Assembly (NCBI GenBank): GCA_018830365.1
Contig: JAHJSK010000023.1
Location: 1-11,396 of the forward strand
Source: Patescibacteria group bacterium
GTDB lineage: Bacteria; Patescibacteriota; Minisyncoccia; Minisyncoccales; CG1-02-41-26
Direction of reading: 5' to 3'
DNA: 11,396 bases
Made by a program: the position numbers and the translations under genes. The notes beneath the pieces are model-generated. The model was not told the DNA's origin, did no database searches, and saw only the letters and a program-made list of their open reading frames with translations. Each line of letters begins with the position of its first letter. Position 1 is the stretch's first letter. This document shows positions 10,879 through 11,396 of the stretch, piece by piece.

Positions 10879-11396
10879 TTAATTTATTGGGTTGTTATTT
10901 ACAGGAATATTCGCGCTTTTGTTTTTGCTGATTTTTTGTTGAATTGTTTGAAGAAGAAGATTGCGTAATCCTTCTGCAGCTTCTTTTTCAACTCCATCAA
11001 TATGCGCTTCCATTCCAGAAGAAGCAGTTGCGCTTGATAAATGGACATCATAAAGGCCGAATATTCTATCAAATAAATCTTGGTCAACATATATATCTTG
11101 AATACGCTCATAAGGAATCGTAATTTCTCGCGGCGTAATTGGTCCTTTTTTGATTTGGATAAAGTCTGGCGTTAAATCGTAAAAATAAACCGCGAAATAC
11201 CAACGCTGATAAAGGTAGATTAATAAAATGACAACCAAAAGCAAAACCAAAATACCAAATGGTGACACCGCACCCAACCAGACGACAATTGCTTGGGTAT
11301 AACCAGGAATAAAAAACAATACACCCCAAATTATAAATAACAAGATAGCATAAGCGATCGTACTTTCTATTGTCTTTTTTATAATTTTTTTGGGGC
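10879..11396 (-). CDS. PH-domain membrane protein, paralogue, 5' end outside the window
   Basis: The frame is open to the right edge, so the true start lies outside. At least 172 residues are visible. Two membrane helices (the AYAILLLFIIWGVLFFIP part and the GILVLLLVVILLIYLY part) precede a PH-like domain with EITIPYERIQDIYVDQDLFD and RIFGLYDVHLSSATASSG. A TTG at 11343 is the only start-like codon within the window that keeps some of the first helix, but the helix begins before it. It is similar to the protein at 10261-10872, six bases downstream, so this is a tandem duplication. Confidence 0.82.
   Translation of the reverse strand, partial: PKKIIKKTIESTIAYAILLFIIWGVLFFIPGYTQAIVVWLGAVSPFGILVLLLVVILLIYLYQRWYFAVYFYDLTPDFIQIKKGPITPREITIPYERIQDIYVDQDLFDRIFGLYDVHLSSATASSGMEAHIDGVEKEAAEGLRNLLLQTIQQKISKNKSANIPVNNNPIN

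Noticed and set aside
10899..11329. Other minus-strand frames of 70 and 73 codons inside the PH-domain gene
   Set aside because: They are out-of-frame shadows; the main frame carries the conserved IPY..IQ...QDL core.

Overview
The window is AT-rich (about 30% GC by eye) and every credible gene lies on the minus strand, packed with short spacers or overlaps. No clear Shine-Dalgarno sequence precedes any start. The content is a streamlined ribosomal cluster infA-rpmJ-rpsM-rpsK-rpsD-rpoA-rplQ, a PilM/FtsA-like ATPase next to a membrane-anchored baseplate-J-like protein, tandem bacterial PH-domain membrane proteins and several toxin-antitoxin (TA) pairs. This suggests a Candidate Phyla Radiation (Patescibacteria) genome, most likely Parcubacteria. 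TGA ends rpmJ, rplQ and the PilM-like gene, so the TGA=Gly code of Gracilibacteria/Absconditabacteria does not apply.

Layout in transcription order (right to left). 11396-10261: two paralogous PH-domain membrane proteins, the first cut by the window edge. 10217-7826: PilM/FtsA-like ATPase overlapping a single-pass membrane protein with a large extracytoplasmic part. 7825-7511: gene-free stretch with a good sigma70-type promoter and a long hairpin. 7510-7024: AbrB-like antitoxin and RelE/YafQ-like toxin. 7023-6788: three hairpin elements. 6787-3131: the ribosomal cluster, including a 37-residue bL36 gene. 3085-2525: Phd/YefM antitoxin and RelE toxin. 2537-1840: unrecognised gene broken by one dinucleotide unit at an (AG)7 tract. 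1820-1704: a second copy of the rplQ 3' end. 1621-768: AbiEii-type nucleotidyltransferase toxin with its small upstream partner. 763-93: a second unrecognised gene broken at an (AG)9 tract. 87-1: start of a Bro-N/antirepressor-like gene.

The main observation is structural. The ribosomal operon is bracketed by TA modules, and each inner TA module sits inside a direct duplication of the operon's own boundary sequence. On the 5' side, the AbrB-RelE pair lies between two copies of a leader plus hairpin, and the only complete promoter is upstream of the TA pair. On the 3' side, the Phd-RelE pair and one unknown gene lie between the true rplQ end and a second copy of the last 38 codons plus stop. 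Those two copies differ at nine positions, all silent. This looks like cassette insertion by recombination through short homology rather than local duplication and decay. In addition, nearly every spacer inside the operon holds its own short tandem or palindromic repeat (heptamers, octamers, a 36-bp hairpin unit), and two unrelated accessory genes share a nearly identical 50-nt start followed by an AG repeat.
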